Assembly: GCA_002287035.1 (NCBI GenBank)
Contig: NSKG01000006.1
Span: forward strand, 1-64,000
Direction of reading: 5' to 3'
DNA length: 64,000 bases
DNA from: Pseudomonas sp. WN033
Lineage (GTDB): Bacteria; Pseudomonadota; Gammaproteobacteria; Pseudomonadales; Pseudomonadaceae
In this document: positions 29,446 to 42,190 of the stretch, piece after piece
Numbering within the stretch: position 1 is the stretch's first letter
How the letters are laid out: every line of letters begins with the position of its first letter
Position numbers and translations under genes: made by a program
The notes under the pieces: model-generated
Told to the model about the DNA's origin: nothing
The model's database searches: none
The model's input: the letters and a program-made list of their open reading frames with translations, nothing else

Positions 29446-31499
29446 TGCAGGCGCAGGATTTTCTAGTTGAACTGGGCACCGAAGAGCTGCCACCCAAGGC
29501 CCTCAAGCGTCTGGCAGAGGCCTTCCTGGAAGGTGTTGAAAAGGGTCTGGCTGACGCCGGGCTGAACTATCAGGCCGCCCGTTACTACGCCGCGCCCCGG
29601 CGCCTGGCCGTGCTGGTTGAACAGCTGAGCACCCAGCAGCCGGACCGCAGCAGCCAGATCGACGGCCCGCCGCTGCAGGCTGCCTTCGACAAGGACGGCA
29701 ACCCGACCCAGGCCGCCCTGGGCTTTGCCCGCAAGTGCGGGGTTGAGCTGGCCGAGATCGATCAAAGCGGCCCCAAGCTGCGCTTCGTCAAATCCGAGCC
29801 AGGCCAGCCGGCCACCAGCCTGCTGCCCGGCATCGTCGATGCCGCGCTGGCGCAACTGCCGATTCCCAAGCGCATGCGCTGGGGTGCGCACAAGACCGAA
29901 TTTGTCCGCCCAACCCAGTGGCTGGTGATGCTGCTCGGCGATCAGGTAGTGCCCTGCGAGATCCTCGCCCAGAGCGCTGGCAACCTGTCGCGCGGCCATC
30001 GTTTCCATCACCCGGATCAGTTGACCATCAGCGCCCCGGCCGAATATGCCGACCAGCTACGCCAGGCTTTTGTGGTCGCCGATTTCAGCGAGCGCCGGGA
30101 ACTGATCCGCCAGCGGGTCGAGCAGTTGGCCGCCGAGCAGCAGGGCAGTGCGATCATTCCCGATGATCTGCTCGATGAAGTGACCGCCCTGGTCGAGTGG
30201 CCGGTGCCGCTGGTCTGCTCGTTCGAGGAACGCTTCCTTGAGGTGCCCCAGGAAGCCCTGATCAGCACCATGCAGGACAACCAGAAGTATTTCTGCCTGC
30301 TCGATGCCAACGGCAAGCTGCTACCACGCTTTATCACCGTGGCCAACATCGACAGCGAAGACCCCGCGCAAATCATCAGCGGCAACGAGAAGGTGGTGCG
30401 CCCGCGCCTGACCGATGCCGAGTTCTTCTTCAACCAGGACAAGAAACAGCCGCTGGAAACCCGCAACGAGCGACTGGCCAAGGTGGTGTTCCAGGCCCAG
30501 CTCGGCAGCGTGCTGGACAAGGCCGAACGGGTTTCCAGCCTGGCCGCCTTCATCGCCGCACAGATCGGTGGCGACACCAGTCACGCCGCGCGCGCCGGCC
30601 TGCTGTCCAAGTGCGACCTGGCCACCGAAATGGTCGGCGAGTTCCCGGAACTGCAAGGCATTGCCGGCTACTATTACGCCCGCCATGACGGCGAAGCCGA
30701 AGACGTGGCGCTGGCGCTGAATGAGCAATACATGCCGCGTGGCGCTGGCGCCGAGCTGCCGAGTACCTTGACCGGCGCCGCCGTAGCGCTGGCCGACAAG
30801 CTCGACACCCTGGTCGGCATTTTCGGCATCGGCATGCTGCCGACCGGCAGCAAGGACCCCTATGCCCTGCGCCGCGCGGCGCTGGGCGTGCTGCGGATTC
30901 TGATCGACAAGCGTCTGGAGCTGGATCTGACCAGCGCGCTGGAAAGCGCCATTGGCCAGTATGGCGACAAGATTAAGGCTGAGGGGCTGCTGGCTCAGGT
31001 TCAGGACTTCATCTTCGACCGCCTGCGCGCCCGGTACGAGGACGAAGGCATCGACGTGGCCGTGTACCAGTCGGTACGAGCACTGAATCCAGCCTCACCG
31101 CTGGATTTCGATCAGCGCGTGCAGGCGGTGCAGGCCTTCCGCCGGCTGCCCGAAGCCGACGCCCTGGCCGCCGCCAACAAGCGGGTGTCGAACATTCTGG
31201 CCAAGGCCGAGGGTGAAATCGGCACAGTGGTCAACACCAGCCTGCTGCAGGATGCCGCCGAGCAGGCCCTGGCCAGTGCCATCGACAGTGCCGAGCAAGC
31301 CAACGCCCCGCTGGCCGCCAGCCGCGATTACCAGCGCAGCCTGGAGCAGTTGGCCAGCCTGCGGACCCCGGTTGATGCGTTCTTCGATCAGGTACTGGTC
31401 AACGCCGAAGACCCAGCCGTGCGCGCCAACCGCTACGCTCTGCTGGCGCGGCTGCGTGGGCTGTTCCTGGGCGTGGCGGATATTTCACTGCTGGGTTGA
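29442..31499 (+). CDS. glyS: Glycine-tRNA ligase beta subunit
   Basis: GlyS binds tRNA-Gly and completes the alpha2-beta2 synthetase. The 685-residue protein starts [19 protein letters not shown], and [20 protein letters not shown] and [24 protein letters not shown] (key block [15 protein letters not shown]) are strongly conserved in the family. An HD-like domain follows, and the C-terminal anticodon-binding region occupies about 570-685. Two adjacent ATG codons (29442, 29445) are possible; the first overlaps the glyQ stop. A large hairpin lies downstream before gmhB. Confidence 0.96.
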   Translation: MMQAQDFLVELGTEELPPKALKRLAEAFLEGVEKGLADAGLNYQAARYYAAPRRLAVLVEQLSTQQPDRSSQIDGPPLQAAFDKDGNPTQAALGFARKCGVELAEIDQSGPKLRFVKSEPGQPATSLLPGIVDAALAQLPIPKRMRWGAHKTEFVRPTQWLVMLLGDQVVPCEILAQSAGNLSRGHRFHHPDQLTISAPAEYADQLRQAFVVADFSERRELIRQRVEQLAAEQQGSAIIPDDLLDEVTALVEWPVPLVCSFEERFLEVPQEALISTMQDNQKYFCLLDANGKLLPRFITVANIDSEDPAQIISGNEKVVRPRLTDAEFFFNQDKKQPLETRNERLAKVVFQAQLGSVLDKAERVSSLAAFIAAQIGGDTSHAARAGLLSKCDLATEMVGEFPELQGIAGYYYARHDGEAEDVALALNEQYMPRGAGAELPSTLTGAAVALADKLDTLVGIFGIGMLPTGSKDPYALRRAALGVLRILIDKRLELDLTSALESAIGQYGDKIKAEGLLAQVQDFIFDRLRARYEDEGIDVAVYQSVRALNPASPLDFDQRVQAVQAFRRLPEADALAAANKRVSNILAKAEGEIGTVVNTSLLQDAAEQALASAIDSAEQANAPLAASRDYQRSLEQLASLRTPVDAFFDQVLVNAEDPAVRANRYALLARLRGLFLGVADISLLG

Positions 31500-31528
31500 T
31501 GCTCCAGCACCGATACGGGCCATAAAAG

Positions 31529-31566
31529 CTCTGCCTAACCAGCTGGCAACGGCAGGTTAGGCAGAG
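31529..31566 (+). terminator. Hairpin after glyS
   Basis: CTCTGCCTAACC and GGTTAGGCAGAG form a perfect 12-bp stem with a 14-base loop in the 108-bp glyS-gmhB gap. The following bases (GCTTATCGGGG) hold no T run, so it may be an attenuator or processing site more than a full terminator. Confidence 0.5.
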
Positions 31567-31607
31567 GCTTATCGGGGCTGGCACTGGGTTTATCTGGGAA
31601 TACTGAC

Positions 31608-32144
31608 GTGAAACTGATCATCCTCGACCGTGACGGCGTCATCAACGAAGACTCCGACGCCTACATCAAGTCACTCGACGAGTGGATTCCGTTGCCAGGA
31701 TCGATCGAGGCCATGGCCCGCCTCAGCAAGGCTGGCTGGCGCATTGCTGTGGCCACCAACCAGTCTGGCCTGGCACGCGGTTATTTCACCCAGGAAATAC
31801 TCGAAGCCATGCACGCCAGACTGGCCGAACTGGTGGCCGAGCAGGGCGGTCAGGTCGAGCTGATTCGTTACTGCCCGCACGGCCCTGACGACGACTGTGA
31901 CTGCCGCAAGCCACGTCCCGGGTTGTATCGCCAGATTGCCGATTACTTTGGCCTGGACAGTCTCTCAGGAGTACCCACTGTAGGCGACAGTCTGCGTGAT
32001 CTGGAGGCCGGCGTTGCCGTCGGTTGCAAACCCTATCTGGTACGCACCGGCAAGGGCAACAAAACCGCCAATCAGGCGTTGCCCACCGGCACACTGATTT
32101 TTGACAATCTGGCCGCTGTGGTCGACTCATTGCTGGAACCCTGA
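31608..32144 (+). CDS. gmhB: D-glycero-beta-D-manno-heptose 1,7-bisphosphate 7-phosphatase
   Basis: GmhB removes the 7-phosphate from heptose bisphosphate in the synthesis of ADP-heptose for the LPS inner core. The 178-residue HAD protein has the nucleophile motif ILDRDGVINEDS at the N-terminus, ATNQSGLARGYF for the second motif, and a zinc-binding loop CPHGPDDDCDCRKPRPG with one histidine and three cysteines that is specific to this family. PTVGDSLRDLEAG gives the last HAD motif. plsC follows after one base. Confidence 0.95.
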   Translation: MKLIILDRDGVINEDSDAYIKSLDEWIPLPGSIEAMARLSKAGWRIAVATNQSGLARGYFTQEILEAMHARLAELVAEQGGQVELIRYCPHGPDDDCDCRKPRPGLYRQIADYFGLDSLSGVPTVGDSLRDLEAGVAVGCKPYLVRTGKGNKTANQALPTGTLIFDNLAAVVDSLLEP

Positions 32145-32145
32145 C

Positions 32146-32892
32146 ATGCGCCTGCTTATGCCCCTGCGGATCACCCTGTTCTACCTGTTGCTGGCCTCCA
32201 GCGCCTGCCTGTGGAGCATCCTGATGCTTGTGCTGGCACCGCTGTTGCCGTTCCGCTGGCGCTTCGGCCTGGTGGTCGAATGCTGGACCCGTTTCGCCAT
32301 CTGGCTGTGCAAGGTCATGGTTGGCATTCGCTATGAAGTCAGCGGTCTGGAAAATATTCCGGACCAGGCCGGGGTCATTCTGGCCAACCATCAGAGCACC
32401 TGGGAAACCTTTTTCCTGCAGCAGATCTTCCGTCCGCAGAGCCAACTGCTGAAAAAGGAACTGCTGTATGTACCCTTCTTCGGCTGGGCTCTGGCCTTAA
32501 TGAAACCGATCGCCATCGATCGCAGCAAGGCCCGCGATTCGCTCCAGCAACTGACCCGCATTGGCGGCCAGCGCCTGCGTGACGGGCTGTGGATTCTGGT
32601 ATTTCCCGAAGGTACCCGCAAAGCCCCCGGTACCCCAATCAAGTTCAGCCGTGGCGGCGCGGCCCTGGCGGTCAGCACTCAGGTACCCGTGGTACCGGTT
32701 GCCCACAATGCCGGTGAACACTGGCCCCGGTATGGCTGGAACAAGCACCCTGGTACCATCAAGGTCATGATCGGCCCTGCTATCTATCCCAAAGGCACTG
32801 ACCCCCGTGCCATCGTCGAGGTCAATCGTCAGGCCGAAGCCTGGGTCAATCAGGCCCTGGCCTCCCCCAACGCACCTACGCCTGAGCAGTGA
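32146..32892 (+). CDS. plsC: 1-acyl-sn-glycerol-3-phosphate acyltransferase
   Basis: PlsC acylates lysophosphatidic acid to phosphatidic acid at the inner membrane. The 248-residue protein has an N-terminal membrane anchor (about residues 8-35). The acyltransferase motif I is NHQSTWETFF, an HX4E where the classic motif is HX4D. PIAIDRSKARDSLQQL, LWILVFPEGTRKAPG and VPVVPVAHNAG are motifs II to IV. The ATG at 32146 comes one base after the gmhB stop; the frame extends to 32101 inside gmhB but is not family-like. The equivalent P. aeruginosa gene near gyrB is called lptA or PA0005. Confidence 0.93.
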   Translation: MRLLMPLRITLFYLLLASSACLWSILMLVLAPLLPFRWRFGLVVECWTRFAIWLCKVMVGIRYEVSGLENIPDQAGVILANHQSTWETFFLQQIFRPQSQLLKKELLYVPFFGWALALMKPIAIDRSKARDSLQQLTRIGGQRLRDGLWILVFPEGTRKAPGTPIKFSRGGAALAVSTQVPVVPVAHNAGEHWPRYGWNKHPGTIKVMIGPAIYPKGTDPRAIVEVNRQAEAWVNQALASPNAPTPEQ

Positions 32893-32903
32893 AAGGAACG
32901 AAT

Positions 32904-34058
32904 ATGGATATTCACGATTACTTGCGTATGCTGGCCGAGCAACAGGGTTCTGACCTGTTTTTCAGTGTAGGGGCACCGGTCACGCTCAAGCGCGAAGGTG
33001 AGTTCGTCCGCCTAAACGAAACTCAGGTGCTGGAGAAAGGGCAGGTCAAAGCCTTGGCTTACGCCCTGATGAGCGCCAAGCAGATCGAGGAATTTGAAAC
33101 CCAGCTGGAAATGAACCTGGCTCTGGGGATTGCCGGGGTAGGGCGCTTTCGGGTCAACGTTTACTGGCAGCGCGGTGAAGTGACCATGGTCGTACGCTTT
33201 ATCAGTGACCGGATCGCCAGCTTTGCCGAACTTGGCCTACCGCGGGTGCTGGAAAAACTGTCACTGCTTGATCGCGGTCTGATTCTGGTGACCGGGGCCA
33301 CCGGGTGCGGCAAATCAACAACCCTGGCGGCGATGATCGATTACCGCAACCGCTGCCGCTCAGGTCATATTGTCTGCATTGAGGATCCGATCGAGTTTCT
33401 GCATCACCATCAATGCTCGATCGTCGATCAGCGCGAGGTCGGCCTGGACACCCACAGTTTCAAGGCCGCGCTGCATAATGTCCTGCGCGAATCCCCAGAC
33501 GTGATCATGATTGGTGAAATTCGCGACCGGGAAACCATGCAGCACGCCCTGCATTACAGTGAAACCGGGCACCTGGTACTGGCCACTCTGCATGCAACCA
33601 ATACCGTGCAGGCGGTGGAGCGCATCGCCAACCTGTTCCCGGAAGAGGCGCGGGCTCAGGTACTCAATGACATCTCCATGAATATGGTAGCGATCATCGG
33701 CCAACGCCTGGCAAATGGCGTTAAAAAGCAGAGGTTGCCGGTTGTTGAAATGCTCTTGCGCACACCCTATATCGTCAACCTGATCGCCCGCGATGAGCTT
33801 CACGATATCAAGGCAGTGATGAGTCGCGGTACCGATGACAAGGCTCTGCAGACCTATGATCAACACCTGTTCCGACTGCTCAAGGCCCGGGAAATTACTC
33901 TCAAGGAAGCCCTGCGCCTGGCCGACTCACGCAACGACCTGATGCTGCGCGCCAAGCTGGAAGACCAGGCCAAGGACAATAGCGAGTCAGCAGCACCGGC
34001 TGAGCCGACCAGCGACGCGGCAGGGTTTGATAGTGACCTGACTGAAGACTTTCGTTAA
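32904..34058 (+). CDS. PilT/PilU-family type IV pilus retraction ATPase
   Basis: This 384-residue secretion-type ATPase resembles PilU more than PilT: it starts MDIHDYLRMLAEQQGSDLFFSVG, has Walker A GATGCGKST at 131-139, CIEDPIEFLHHH for the Asp box, VIMIGEIRDRETMQHAL for Walker B and GHLVLATLHATNT for the His box, and it has a PilU-like acidic tail ending DFR. Such hexamers power pilus retraction. It stands 11 bp after plsC, not in a pilus cluster; the usual pilT-pilU pair is not in the window. The ATG at 32904 follows AAAGGA. It may be an extra paralogue or the main PilU. Confidence 0.85.
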   Translation: MDIHDYLRMLAEQQGSDLFFSVGAPVTLKREGEFVRLNETQVLEKGQVKALAYALMSAKQIEEFETQLEMNLALGIAGVGRFRVNVYWQRGEVTMVVRFISDRIASFAELGLPRVLEKLSLLDRGLILVTGATGCGKSTTLAAMIDYRNRCRSGHIVCIEDPIEFLHHHQCSIVDQREVGLDTHSFKAALHNVLRESPDVIMIGEIRDRETMQHALHYSETGHLVLATLHATNTVQAVERIANLFPEEARAQVLNDISMNMVAIIGQRLANGVKKQRLPVVEMLLRTPYIVNLIARDELHDIKAVMSRGTDDKALQTYDQHLFRLLKAREITLKEALRLADSRNDLMLRAKLEDQAKDNSESAAPAEPTSDAAGFDSDLTEDFR

Positions 34059-34235
34059 GGAAGCACTGATTAAATGCACGTAAGTTCAGTAGCCCGGTTG
34101 GCGCTGACCTGTTCTGGACTGTCGATGCCCCGGACGGGCATCGTCAAGCCCCCATGGATGGGTTCACGGCGTGTCCAGAACAGGTCAGCGACAATTGGGC
34201 CAGCACCGAAGCTGATTTAATCGATGTTTCCTTAG
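34055..34235. repeat. Nested inverted-repeat element after the pilU-like gene
   Basis: The outer arms at 34055-34075 and 34215-34235 match at 17 of 21 positions when one is inverted (core AAGGAA and GATTAAAT). The inner arms at 34092-34119 and 34173-34200 match at 25 of 28, including 18 perfect bases (CGCTGACCTGTTCTGGAC). In the centre CGATGCCC pairs with GGGCATCG (34123-34143) and CCCAT with ATGGG. The left end begins at the TAA of the pilU-like gene. No protein is encoded. It fills the gap to the lipoprotein gene and could also end transcription. Confidence 0.7.
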
Positions 34236-34248
34236 GCGGTTATCGCAC

Positions 34249-34599
34249 TCAGTTGAGAATCGACCAGCGGCCATCCTTGAGCCGGACAAACTCCATCTGC
34301 GTGACCTCGCTCTTGCGTCCGATCATCGGTCGCGTTGCGTCGATTTCCAGATCACAGCGATATACGTTCTGGCGTACTTCCTCGCAGCCGATTACATGAA
34401 CACTGTGCACTTCAGGGGTGATCGCCCGTGCCAGATCACCGCCAAAGGCCCCACCCAGCGCTTCCATTTGCTGGGTGATATTCTCGCTTTCAGCCCTGAT
34501 CAAGGCCTCGACATCCGCACTTGAAGGCCCCTTGGAGCAGCCGGCCAGCACCAGCGCCAGTGCCGCAGCGCCCAACAGCTTAAAGCTCACCACGCTCAT
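34249..34599 (-). CDS. Small lipoprotein of unknown function
   Basis: The 116-residue protein has a lipoprotein signal with lipobox LAGC (cysteine 21), followed by a serine-rich linker, a short helical stretch (SADVEALIRAESENITQQMEALGG) and a compact domain with VIGCEEVRQNVYRCDLEID, whose two cysteines may form a disulfide, ending KDGRWSILN. I do not recognise a named family; the closing pattern resembles small periplasmic DUF4878-like folds. It starts 15 bp after the gyrB stop with GGAGG upstream, so it is probably co-transcribed with gyrB. Confidence 0.78.
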   Translation of the reverse strand: MSVVSFKLLGAAALALVLAGCSKGPSSADVEALIRAESENITQQMEALGGAFGGDLARAITPEVHSVHVIGCEEVRQNVYRCDLEIDATRPMIGRKSEVTQMEFVRLKDGRWSILN

Positions 34600-34614
34600 C
34601 TCAGGGCCTCCGAA

Positions 34615-38140
<3,526 letters not shown>

Positions 38141-38147
38141 CGAGCGT

Positions 38148-39251
38148 TCAGAGACGCATGGGCATGACAACGTAGAGACTGTCGTCAGACTCGGACTCCT
38201 GGATCAGGGCACTGCTATTGGCATCGGACAGGATCATCTTGATCTGCTCGTTGCTCAGGACGTTCATTACGTCCAGCAGGTAGCTGACGTTGAAACCGAT
38301 CTCCAGCGAATTACCGCTGTAGTCGACCACAATGTCCTCTTCAGCCTCTTCCTGTTCCGGGTTGTTGGCCTGGATTTTCAGCTGCGCTTCGCTGAGCATC
38401 AGGCGAATGCCACGGTACTTTTCGTTGGACAGAATCGCCGTACGGCTGAAAGCGTTACGCAGCGTCTGGCGATCAGCCAGAATAACCTTGTCACCACCAC
38501 GCGGCAGAACCCGCTCGTAGTCAGGGAACTTGCCATCGACCAGCTTCGAGGTGAAAGTGAAGTCGCCGGTAGTAGCACGGATATGGTGGGTACCCAACAC
38601 GATATTGACCAGATCGTCAGCTTCACCGAGCAGCCGCGCCAGTTCAAGAATCCCCTTGCGCGGAACGATCAACTGATAACGTTCCTGATAGTCGATACCT
38701 GCATCAACCGTACACATGGCCATCCGGTGACCATCGGTGGCTACTGCGCGCAGTTGGCCCTTGTTGATTTCCAGCAACATGCCGTTGAGGTAATAACGCA
38801 CGTCTTGCTGAGCCATGGCGAAGCTGGTCCGCTCAATCAGCCGACGCAGTTTGCTTTGACCAATGGCAAAGCTCATGGCCCCCGGGCCGTCTTCAACATT
38901 GGGGAAATCGCTGGCGGGCAGGGTAGCCAGGGTAAAGCGGCTGCGCCCGGCCTTGATCAGGGCCTTGTTGTCTTCAACCTTGAGCGTCAGTACAGAGTCA
39001 TCGGGTAGCGACTTGCAGATATCCATCAGCTTGCGCGCCGGTACGGTGATTTCGCCGTCGACCGCGGCCTCTTCCAGATTGATGCGGCCAACCAGTTCGA
39101 CTTCCAGATCGGTCCCGGTCATCGACAGGGTATTGCCGTCAACCACCAGCAAAACATTGGACAACACGGGCAGGGTCTGTCTGCGTTCGACAACACCGGC
39201 CACCAGTTGCAGGGGCTTCAACAGGGCTTCGCGCGGGATGGTGAATTGCAT
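38148..39251 (-). CDS. dnaN: DNA polymerase III beta sliding clamp
   Basis: DnaN forms the ring-shaped processivity clamp of the replicative polymerase. The 367-residue protein has three similar clamp domains; it begins [34 protein letters not shown] and ends [11 protein letters not shown] (P-M-R-L being the classical C-terminus). GGAAG precedes the ATG. It is 46 bp after dnaA and 7 bp before recF in the conserved leftward replication operon. Confidence 0.98.
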   Translation of the reverse strand: MQFTIPREALLKPLQLVAGVVERRQTLPVLSNVLLVVDGNTLSMTGTDLEVELVGRINLEEAAVDGEITVPARKLMDICKSLPDDSVLTLKVEDNKALIKAGRSRFTLATLPASDFPNVEDGPGAMSFAIGQSKLRRLIERTSFAMAQQDVRYYLNGMLLEINKGQLRAVATDGHRMAMCTVDAGIDYQERYQLIVPRKGILELARLLGEADDLVNIVLGTHHIRATTGDFTFTSKLVDGKFPDYERVLPRGGDKVILADRQTLRNAFSRTAILSNEKYRGIRLMLSEAQLKIQANNPEQEEAEEDIVVDYSGNSLEIGFNVSYLLDVMNVLSNEQIKMILSDANSSALIQESESDDSLYVVMPMRL

Positions 39252-39297
39252 AGTCTTCCTTCGACCTCGTGCAGGTTAGCAGGTTGCCGACGTGACC

Positions 39298-40794
39298 TCA
39301 GGTGGTCAGCGTCCTCAGCAAGTTCTTGTAATCTTCGCGGATATCAGCATCGGTTTCACGCAGCTCGGCAATCTTGCGCGTGGCGTGCAGCACAGTGGTG
39401 TGATCCCGCCCACCAAAAGCATCACCGATTTCCGGCAGGCTGTGATTGGTCAGTTCCTTGGACAGGGCCATGGCTACCTGACGCGGCCGCGCCACCGAGC
39501 GCGAACGGCGCTTGGAGAGAATATCGGCGATCTTGATCTTGTAGTACTCAGCCACAGTGCGCTGGATATTGTCGATACTCACCAGCTTGTCCTGCAGCGC
39601 CAGCAAATCCTTGAGCGACTCACGAATCAGCTCGATGGTGATATCGCGCCCCATGAAATGGGCACTGGCAATCACTCGCTTGAGCGCACCTTCCAGTTCG
39701 CGGACATTCGAGCGAATGCGCTGGGCAATAAAGAAGGCGGCATCATGCGGCAGATCGATCCGCGACTGCTCGGCCTTCTTCATCAGAATCGCCACCCGGG
39801 TTTCCAGCTCCGGCGGCTCAACCGCCACCGTCAGGCCCCAGCCGAAACGCGACTTTAGCCGCTCTTCCAGGCCGTCTATTTCCTTGGGATAACGGTCACT
39901 GGTCAAAATCACTTGCTGACCACCTTCAAGCAAGGCATTGAAGGTATGAAAGAACTCTTCCTGCGAGCGTTCCTTCTTGGCGAAAAACTGAATGTCGTCG
40001 ATCAGCAGGGCATCGACTGAACGGTAGTAGCGCTTGAAATCATTGATCGCATTCATCTGCAGCGCCTTGACCATATCGGCGACGAAACGCTCAGAGTGCA
40101 GATAGACGATCTTGGCTGCCGGGTTCTTTTTCAACAGGTGGTTGCCGACCGCATGCATCAAGTGGGTTTTACCCAGGCCCACCCCGCCATACAGGAACAA
40201 CGGGTTGTAACCATGCTTTGGGTTATCGGCGACCTGCCAGGCTGCCGCCCGAGCCAACTGGTTCGACTTACCCTCGACAAAGTTCTCGAAGGTGAAGCTG
40301 CGGTTCAGGTAACTGGTGTGCTTGATCAAAGCCGGCGCGGAGTTGTCACTTGCCTGGCCAGGCAAGGGCGTGGCCACTTCGGCATCGGACAATGGTGCGC
40401 CTTCTGGCTCAAAGCCCTGGGCACTGACCTGTGCCCGAGGGCGCACTGGTTCAGCTATCCGTTCCGGGGCTGGGGCGCTGGGGGCCGGTGTGGCCGCGGG
40501 CACTTGCGCGGGTTGAGTCCTGACAGGGGCCTGGACCGCCGCCGCGCTCCTGCGACTGCCAATCAGCAATGAAACCAGTGGGGCCTGGCCCTGGGACAAA
40601 TCATCGAGCAACTCCTGAATACGATTCAGGTACTTGTCATTGACCCAGTCCAGCACGAAACGGTTGGGCGCGTACAAACGCAGCTCTGTCTGATCCCCAT
40701 CAACCTGCAGAGGGCGAATCCAGGTATTGAACTGTTGAGATGGTAGCTCATCACGCAAGAAGTCGATGCATTGCTGCCAGAGTGCAACAGACAC
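39298..40794 (-). CDS. dnaA: Chromosomal replication initiator DnaA
   Basis: DnaA binds its boxes at oriC and melts the origin. The 498-residue protein has N-terminal domain I ([28 protein letters not shown]), a variable proline- and alanine-rich linker (about 90-170), the AAA+ core with Walker [16 protein letters not shown] and Walker [13 protein letters not shown], and the C-terminal helix-turn-helix with [15 protein letters not shown]. The start is GTG with GGGGGA upstream. The boxes it recognises lie directly upstream toward rpmH and again before mnmG. Autoregulation is likely because the origin boxes adjoin its promoter. Confidence 0.98.
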   Translation of the reverse strand: MSVALWQQCIDFLRDELPSQQFNTWIRPLQVDGDQTELRLYAPNRFVLDWVNDKYLNRIQELLDDLSQGQAPLVSLLIGSRRSAAAVQAPVRTQPAQVPAATPAPSAPAPERIAEPVRPRAQVSAQGFEPEGAPLSDAEVATPLPGQASDNSAPALIKHTSYLNRSFTFENFVEGKSNQLARAAAWQVADNPKHGYNPLFLYGGVGLGKTHLMHAVGNHLLKKNPAAKIVYLHSERFVADMVKALQMNAINDFKRYYRSVDALLIDDIQFFAKKERSQEEFFHTFNALLEGGQQVILTSDRYPKEIDGLEERLKSRFGWGLTVAVEPPELETRVAILMKKAEQSRIDLPHDAAFFIAQRIRSNVRELEGALKRVIASAHFMGRDITIELIRESLKDLLALQDKLVSIDNIQRTVAEYYKIKIADILSKRRSRSVARPRQVAMALSKELTNHSLPEIGDAFGGRDHTTVLHATRKIAELRETDADIREDYKNLLRTLTT

Positions 40795-40849
40795 AATATC
40801 CCCCGGTACTTGACCTTATACAACACGTTTCTGGGAGACGGAGGCGGCA

Positions 40850-41290
40850 CATCGTGTGCGGCGTTTCTCGTCCTGACAAGCCACTCATTCTAGCGGTTCA
40901 CCTTCGACTTATCCACACCAATCAAGCATTTACTGCAATTGGGTCAGCGCACCACAACACCGTCGCAATAATCGTTCAATGCATCTGTGAACCACGAAAT
41001 ACGGGGCTCTTAAACCCTGTGGAAAACCCTTGATCAAGCCTGTGTCAATTTCCTTGAAGGGGTGTGCACAAAACCACCCTGTGGATATCAGTCATATTTA
41101 TCCACAAAACAGTCACAAGCATCCAACCCATGCCCCAACACCCTGTCAACAGCCTTATCCCTTGCCCTAAACCTGCATACCCTCTGAGCCAGGGCAATCT
41201 ATCCACAGCTCCAGCGGCTACTAAGAACAGCATTTATATTCATCTTTTAAACACATAGATTTTCTATTCTTTTTCATTGAGCATTTCTTT
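40850..41290. other. oriC: Chromosomal replication origin oriC
   Basis: The 603-bp gap between divergent dnaA and rpmH holds DnaA boxes: TTATCCACA at 40909-40917 and 41098-41106 (perfect), TGTGGAAAA at 41018-41026, TGTGGATAT at 41080-41088, and CTATCCACA at 41199-41207. A T-rich stretch (about 41245-41290) near rpmH is a candidate unwinding region. In Pseudomonas this intergenic region is the known origin. No protein frame of note is present. Confidence 0.9.
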
Positions 41291-41312
41291 ACCAAACAGC
41301 CTCCGAATCAAA

Positions 41313-41341
41313 TTGACCTGAGCTGGCGAATTCTCTAGAAT
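41313..41341 (+). promoter_or_regulatory. Sigma-70 promoter for rpmH
   Basis: TTGACC (41313-41318) and TAGAAT (41336-41341) are spaced by 17 bp, about 57 bp before the rpmH ATG. It would drive rpmH-rnpA-yidD-yidC. Confidence 0.7.
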
Positions 41342-41355
41342 TGCCGGTCCCTTGA

Positions 41356-41532
<177 letters not shown>

Positions 41533-41547
41533 GACCCGGTTATCCAG

Positions 41548-41946
41548 GTGGATCTCGGGTTTGGCCCTGAATACAGGTTATTGACGCCTGGTCAGTTCAA
41601 GGCCGTTTTCGATGGAGCCACCTGCAAAGCCTCAGGACCCAGTCTGTTGTTGCTCGCTCGATTCAATGAGCAGGAGCATGCACGGCTGGGTTTGGTCATA
41701 GCCAAAAAAAATGTCCGGCGTGCCGTAGACCGTAACAAGGTCAAACGCGTGGCACGTGAGTCCTTCAGGCATCACCGTGCTGAACTGGGCAATCTGGATA
41801 TTGTCGTTCTGGCCCGCCGCGGCCTGGGCGACCTTGACAGTCAGGCGCTGCACGCCCTGTTTCGGGACATGTGGCGCCGACTGATCAAATCGGCTGACAA
41901 GCACAAACGAACTCGCGAATCTGGACCCCCGTCATCCCATGCGTAG
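41548..41946 (+). CDS. rnpA: Ribonuclease P protein component
   Basis: RnpA is the protein cofactor of RNase P, which trims tRNA 5' leaders. The 132-residue basic protein has the signature [30 protein letters not shown] (key element K-K-x-x-x-x-A-V-x-R-N-x-x-K-R). The start is a GTG at 41548. Its last codons overlap yidD by 8 bp. The RNase P RNA gene is not in the window. Confidence 0.97.
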   Translation: MDLGFGPEYRLLTPGQFKAVFDGATCKASGPSLLLLARFNEQEHARLGLVIAKKNVRRAVDRNKVKRVARESFRHHRAELGNLDIVVLARRGLGDLDSQALHALFRDMWRRLIKSADKHKRTRESGPPSSHA

Positions 41947-42190
41947 AGTCGCGCTCGGACTGATCAAGGTTTACCGCTACGCTATCAGTCCGCTGATGGC
42001 CAATCATTGCCGTTTCTACCCAAGCTGCTCCTGTTATGCCCAGGAAGCCATCGAACAACATGGCTTGCTCAAGGGCAGTCTGCTCAGCGCCCGTCGCCTG
42101 AGCCGTTGCCACCCCTGGAATCCCGGTGGCTACGATCCTGTTCCACCCGCGTCTGACAACCCTTCTTCCCAGATGGCCAACAAACCATGA
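41939..42190 (+). CDS. yidD: Membrane protein insertion efficiency factor YidD
   Basis: The 83-residue protein has the YidD pattern [31 protein letters not shown], with three closely spaced cysteines, and [17 protein letters not shown]. YidD is thought to help insertion by YidC. It overlaps rnpA by 8 bp and yidC by 4 bp, the conserved arrangement. Confidence 0.96.
   Translation: MRRVALGLIKVYRYAISPLMANHCRFYPSCSCYAQEAIEQHGLLKGSLLSARRLSRCHPWNPGGYDPVPPASDNPSSQMANKP

Noticed and set aside
28312-29493. A 393-codon open frame antisense to glyQ
   Set aside because: It runs through glyQ and its promoter region and shows no domain; glyQ is certain.
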